A program made the position numbers and the translations under genes. The notes beneath the pieces were generated by a model that worked only from the letters and a program-made list of their open reading frames with translations, was not told the origin of the DNA and did not search any database. This document shows positions 60,597 through 64,000 of a DNA stretch of 64,000 nucleotides, piece after piece; the first letter of the stretch is position 1; every line of letters starts with the position of its first letter. This stretch comes from Mantamonas sphyraenae (lineage: Eukaryota; CRuMs; Mantamonadidae). Where the stretch lies: NCBI GenBank assembly GCA_026936335.1, contig JAPMXV010000042.1:124001-188000 (forward strand), in the 5' to 3' direction.

Positions 60597-63500
60597 TCAC
60601 ACCATGGCCTTGAGCAGGTCCAGCCACTCCTTTCGCTCGGCCGAACTCTCTGCACACAGTTCAAACTCCTTGCCCCGCTCACGATCGACCAGCACAATGG
60701 GGAAGCCCACACGTGTCTGTTCCCTGCTCCTGCCGATGTCCAACTCACTGTTCACCACGTCCACCGATCCCGCAGGCTCCTCGTCGTCCTCCTTCTTGAA
60801 GTAAAACAGCTTCTTGGTGCTGGTCAACACACAGTACCGTCCTCGCCACACCTTGAGCGTGCGTGCCTGCTTCTTCAACCATCCCCTCTTCAACACTGCC
60901 CCTTCCACCAACCAGTCACGTCCTCCTGCCGACGCCAACGCCAACACAAGCTCCTTCTCCGCCTGCCTCTCTGCCTGCGCACGTGCTGCACTCGCATTCG
61001 CACGTGCACTCTTCTCCTCCTCTTCCAATCGCCGTGCTGCCTTGTACTCCTCCTTGACCCCATTGGCTGCCGCCTCCATGTCCTCCTGTGTCGGCCAGTC
61101 ATCCACTGCCTCTTCTCCCTCCTGCACCATCAGCACATGCAACACATTGCTTCCCACGGGACTCCACAGATCCAACGGACCCCCGTCTGCCTTCTTCAAG
61201 CCATACTCTGTGAACGACTTGCCCGTCAGGTTGCACACGTACTGCAACACGTCGTCGTACGTCTCCACGTTGCTGCGCACCACTCCCACCGTCTTGTACA
61301 CCGCACAGATGTGCACCAACACATACTTGTCCTCTGGACGGAATGCTTCCAGTTCCTCCTCCAACAACTCTTCTGCACTCTTGGCCACCGGTCCCGATGA
61401 TGACGCAGCCACCGCATGACTGTTTCCCGCCTCCCCTCGTCCACTCGTCGATCCAGACGACCCTCGTCCACGCCCAAATGTGCTCAAACTGCGCATGCTC
61501 AATCCACTGCTGCTACTGCTGCTGCTACTGCTGCTGCTGCTGCTGCTACTGCTGCTTCCGGTGTCACTTCCGCCCATCATCGGTGTACCCACCATGGTGG
61601 TGGTTGTCCCTTGTCCCGTGATGCCATCATCCACATCCACCCCACCTGCACTCGAGCTGCCACTGCCTCCCATGCGCAGACGGAATCCACTGCGTGCCCG
61701 CTTGATGGGTGAGATCCCAACCCCACCTTCCTCCTTCATCCGCATCGCCTTTTCCTTCAGCTTGCTCCTCTCTGCCACCTGCCTCTCCATGTCCGACGCC
61801 CCAATCTTCCGCGACACAAGCATCAGCTCCCTGCCGCCCAGCTCGTCTGCACGCATGGCGTCCACAATTGCAAAGCCGGCGTCGTTCATCGCCGTAAACT
61901 GGAACAGTTCGGGCTTCAGACCGCGCTTCGCACACGTTTGCACCAGCAGCTCCTTCATCGTTTGGCTCTTGGGCACACGTGTGATGGAAAAGTTCTCCAC
62001 ATTGAAGTTGATCTTCACAAATTCAAAGCCCTCCTTGCGCATCTGCTTGCTGATCTCGGGCTCCTCCGTCAGCGTCATCCTCCTCTGCCTGCCTCCAGCA
62101 GCCCCTCCCACACTGGGTCCGATTTCCAGACTCTGCACCATGCTGCTCATCTCCTCCTGTTGGGCAATCGACGACAACGCCGCCCCACTGACGCTTCTGT
62201 CACGCCCACTCGACCCCAACTCCTCGTACCGGTTGCCAGCACGCGACGACAGGATCAGCTCCTGTCCATTCAGACCCAACACAGACTCTTCCTCGTCCAA
62301 GGGCGTCGGACGGTCGCTAAAGTGCAGGTAATGGTCTCCTGCTTCCAGCTCCCGCTTGGCGCAGATCATGTGCAGCAGCTCGCCCACATTCTTCTGCTGG
62401 CCAATCTTCACCGTGGTACGTGCGCCGTTGTTGTTCGGCAGAATCACTTTCACCACCACCGTGCCGTCCAGCAGCGCCAATCCCTGCTGCTGGCACCATT
62501 CGTTCGTACGCATCAGAATCTCACTGTTCAACAACGGTGCCTGCACATCACACGCACGCAGGTAGCGCAGACCGTCGCTCCACACCACAAAGTCGCTCTT
62601 GCGCACCGCCTGCATGTGCCACTCCATCGACACAAACACAAGCACAAACCGAAGCTTCTGCTCGTCTTCCGTACGGATTTCCAGCAGCTCCCGCAGTGGC
62701 ACTCGCCTCAAGCTGCCCTCGTCTCCCATTTGCTGCTGTTGTTCTTGCTGCTGCTTCGACGTCCCTTCTCCTTCCTGTTCGCTGCTCTTGCCCTTGGAGT
62801 AGATGGCCAACAGGTTGACTCCGTCCAGCGAGTCCCGAAACAGAATGCTGCGCCTGTCCTGGCTCAGCCGAACATACGTAAGGATGGGTCCGCTGTCCTC
62901 GTCCTCAAAATCGTCCTCCCAGTCGTCTGCCATGTCGTCTTCCTCCTCCTCCTCCTCCTCATCCCCAGCACCCTCATTCCCTTCGCCTTGTCCTCCCTCA
63001 TCCGAGTCCCCTCCTCCTCCTCCTCCTCCTCCTCCTCCACGTGATCCACGCTGCATCTCTGTGCGGTACCTCACATCCACACACAGGCCTCCACGTGCAC
63101 GCTCTGCGGCCTCTTTGGCCCCCGCTGCCGTCTCCTTGTCCTCCTCCTCGTCTCGCTCAAAGAACGCCCCCTGGAACATTTCCACCACCTTTTCCTCCAT
63201 CACAAATGCCGTCACACTTCGCTTCACCCTCCGTTTCACCGCCTCCTGTTCCGCCAATGCTGCTTCTGCCTCGGCTTGCTCCTTCACGCGGGACAACGTG
63301 CGCGGTGCGAGTCCACCCGCACGTTCCTCCTCCTCTCCCTGCTCCTCCCCTTCACCACCCTGCTGCTGCGCTTCAGTCTGCTGTTGTGTCTGTTGTGCGC
63401 CCTGTCCCACCTCAAAATCCAGATCAGCCTCATCCAACTCCTCAGGGACGTCCGGCACCTCGGGCGTGTGACTCTTGTGGCTCGTGAATCGCATCCAGAT

Positions 63501-64000
63501 GGAAGGACGCTCTGCGGAGCCCTTGGAAGCCTTGGCCACCTTGACGTCGGTCTGATAGCCCTTTTCCTTCATGTTGCTGCTCAGTTCCACCTCCACGAGC
63601 ATTTCCAACTCTTGCAGGCTGCGCGGTGTCACCATGCGCTGGTTGAGCAACACTCGCAGTCCGTCAATCCAGTCCACATACTCGTGCACATTCAGTGCCA
63701 CAAAGTGCAAGGCGTCACGCTTGCCCTCCTCAAAGACAATCGAAAACGACATGGTGTTGGCTGCCCCCAGCTTGCTGTCCCAGTACGGCACCGCCAACAG
63801 CTTGCGTGGCACCACCACCGCCTTGATGTCGCGCACATCCAACCGTGTCGCCACTTCCACCAGTCGATTGCGTGTGTCTGCGCGCAGTTGGCCCTGAGCC
63901 CCACGATACTCCACGTACGCATCCACCACCTCTTTGCGCTCACGTCCATCCACCACCAACAGGTGTGTGCGTGCGCCACTCAGGCACACAAAGCTGATGA
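60597..64000 (-). CDS. Large PH / ubiquitin-like (RBD-type) multidomain protein (5' partial)
   Basis: The frame is open to the end of the window (ISFVCLSGARTHLLVVDG), so the 5' end is missing; about 1134 residues are visible. The first 110 residues resemble the C-terminal part of a PH domain (FSIVFEEGKRDALHFVALN, VDWIDGLRVLLNQRM). A second PH-like unit lies in the middle (LRRVPLRELLEIRT, VVWSDGLRYL). Three ubiquitin-like/Ras-binding-type folds follow: KVILPNNNGARTTVKIGQQK, FVKINFNVENFSITRVPKSQ and VLVHICAVYKTVGVVRSNVE. A coiled coil (ARANASAARAQAERQAEKEL) is next. The last 100 residues are a typical PH domain (VLKRGWLKKQARTLKVWRGR, SSAERKEWLDLLKAMV). Between them lie acidic, Ser and Gly runs. 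The layout suggests a phosphoinositide- and small-GTPase-linked scaffold. I do not match it to a named family. Confidence 0.72.
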   Translation of the reverse strand, partial: ISFVCLSGARTHLLVVDGRERKEVVDAYVEYRGAQGQLRADTRNRLVEVATRLDVRDIKAVVVPRKLLAVPYWDSKLGAANTMSFSIVFEEGKRDALHFVALNVHEYVDWIDGLRVLLNQRMVTPRSLQELEMLVEVELSSNMKEKGYQTDVKVAKASKGSAERPSIWMRFTSHKSHTPEVPDVPEELDEADLDFEVGQGAQQTQQQTEAQQQGGEGEEQGEEEERAGGLAPRTLSRVKEQAEAEAALAEQEAVKRRVKRSVTAFVMEEKVVEMFQGAFFERDEEEDKETAAGAKEAAERARGGLCVDVRYRTEMQRGSRGGGGGGGGGGDSDEGGQGEGNEGAGDEEEEEEEDDMADDWEDDFEDEDSGPILTYVRLSQDRRSILFRDSLDGVNLLAIYSKGKSSEQEGEGTSKQQQEQQQQMGDEGSLRRVPLRELLEIRTEDEQKLRFVLVFVSMEWHMQAVRKSDFVVWSDGLRYLRACDVQAPLLNSEILMRTNEWCQQQGLALLDGTVVVKVILPNNNGARTTVKIGQQKNVGELLHMICAKRELEAGDHYLHFSDRPTPLDEEESVLGLNGQELILSSRAGNRYEELGSSGRDRSVSGAALSSIAQQEEMSSMVQSLEIGPSVGGAAGGRQRRMTLTEEPEISKQMRKEGFEFVKINFNVENFSITRVPKSQTMKELLVQTCAKRGLKPELFQFTAMNDAGFAIVDAMRADELGGRELMLVSRKIGASDMERQVAERSKLKEKAMRMKEEGGVGISPIKRARSGFRLRMGGSGSSSAGGVDVDDGITGQGTTTTMVGTPMMGGSDTGSSSSSSSSSSSSSSSSSGLSMRSLSTFGRGRGSSGSTSGRGEAGNSHAVAASSSGPVAKSAEELLEEELEAFRPEDKYVLVHICAVYKTVGVVRSNVETYDDVLQYVCNLTGKSFTEYGLKKADGGPLDLWSPVGSNVLHVLMVQEGEEAVDDWPTQEDMEAAANGVKEEYKAARRLEEEEKSARANASAARAQAERQAEKELVLALASAGGRDWLVEGAVLKRGWLKKQARTLKVWRGRYCVLTSTKKLFYFKKEDDEEPAGSVDVVNSELDIGRSREQTRVGFPIVLVDRERGKEFELCAESSAERKEWLDLLKAMV

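Overview
This is nuclear DNA of a eukaryote, probably a free-living flagellated protist. Genes are interrupted by short GT-AG introns of about 55-385 nt. Coding DNA is GC-rich with long acidic, Ser, Gln and Gly tracts, and genes lie on both strands with very little space between them. About 29 protein genes can be supported. No tRNA, rRNA, transposon or CRISPR array was recognised. A cycloeucalenol cycloisomerase gene implies sterol synthesis through cycloartenol, which argues against an animal, fungus or close opisthokont relative. TMEM237 and LRRC23 homologues point to a motile cilium. A canonical U12-type AT-AC intron in the enolase gene implies a minor spliceosome. An apusomonad, ancyromonad or similar heterotrophic flagellate would fit, but the lineage cannot be fixed from this window.

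Layout. 1-8.2 kb: the 3' part of an inositol polyphosphate 5-phosphatase with a C2-like tail, UDP-glucose 6-dehydrogenase, and a head-to-head pair of Nup88 (-) and a GCNA-like SprT protease (+). 8.3-21.8 kb: RAD50, ribosomal protein eS12, an apparent LRR-eIF4G fusion, an IQ/coiled-coil protein ending in a CaaX box, TMEM237, and ITPase. 21.8-34.1 kb: a giant protein with several degenerate NDP-kinase-like repeats, N-myristoyltransferase, cycloeucalenol isomerase, an EF-G2 (GFM2)-type GTPase and an unknown membrane protein. 34.2-45 kb: enolase, a SNF1/BRSK-like kinase with a KA1 tail, SKI8/WDR61 and MRE11. 44.7-54.7 kb: a membrane-anchored MGRN1-like RING protein, LRRC23, a FYVE-ARM-PH protein, VPS26C and farnesyl diphosphate synthase. 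54.7-64 kb: an XK-related membrane protein, MAGOH, a TRIM-like RING/B-box protein, an unknown membrane protein and the 3' part of a large PH/ubiquitin-like-fold protein.

Most are housekeeping genes that do not form one pathway. RAD50 and MRE11 belong to one DNA-repair complex but lie about 30 kb apart. Farnesyl diphosphate synthase and cycloeucalenol isomerase are both in the isoprenoid-sterol route. Divergent neighbours often have start codons under 100 nt apart, which suggests shared bidirectional promoters.

The most notable observations are the LRR-eIF4G fusion, the AT-AC intron in enolase, the multi-repeat NDK-like pseudoenzyme, repeated SUMO-interacting-like motifs in the GCNA homologue, and CA-repeat tracts placed on the sense strand of introns. 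Three single-base reading-frame breaks (two in NMT, one in SKI8) look more like sequence errors than biology. Exon boundaries were set by hand from splice signals, phase and protein similarity. The least certain are the 5' exons of NMT and the acceptor joining the LRR and eIF4G parts.
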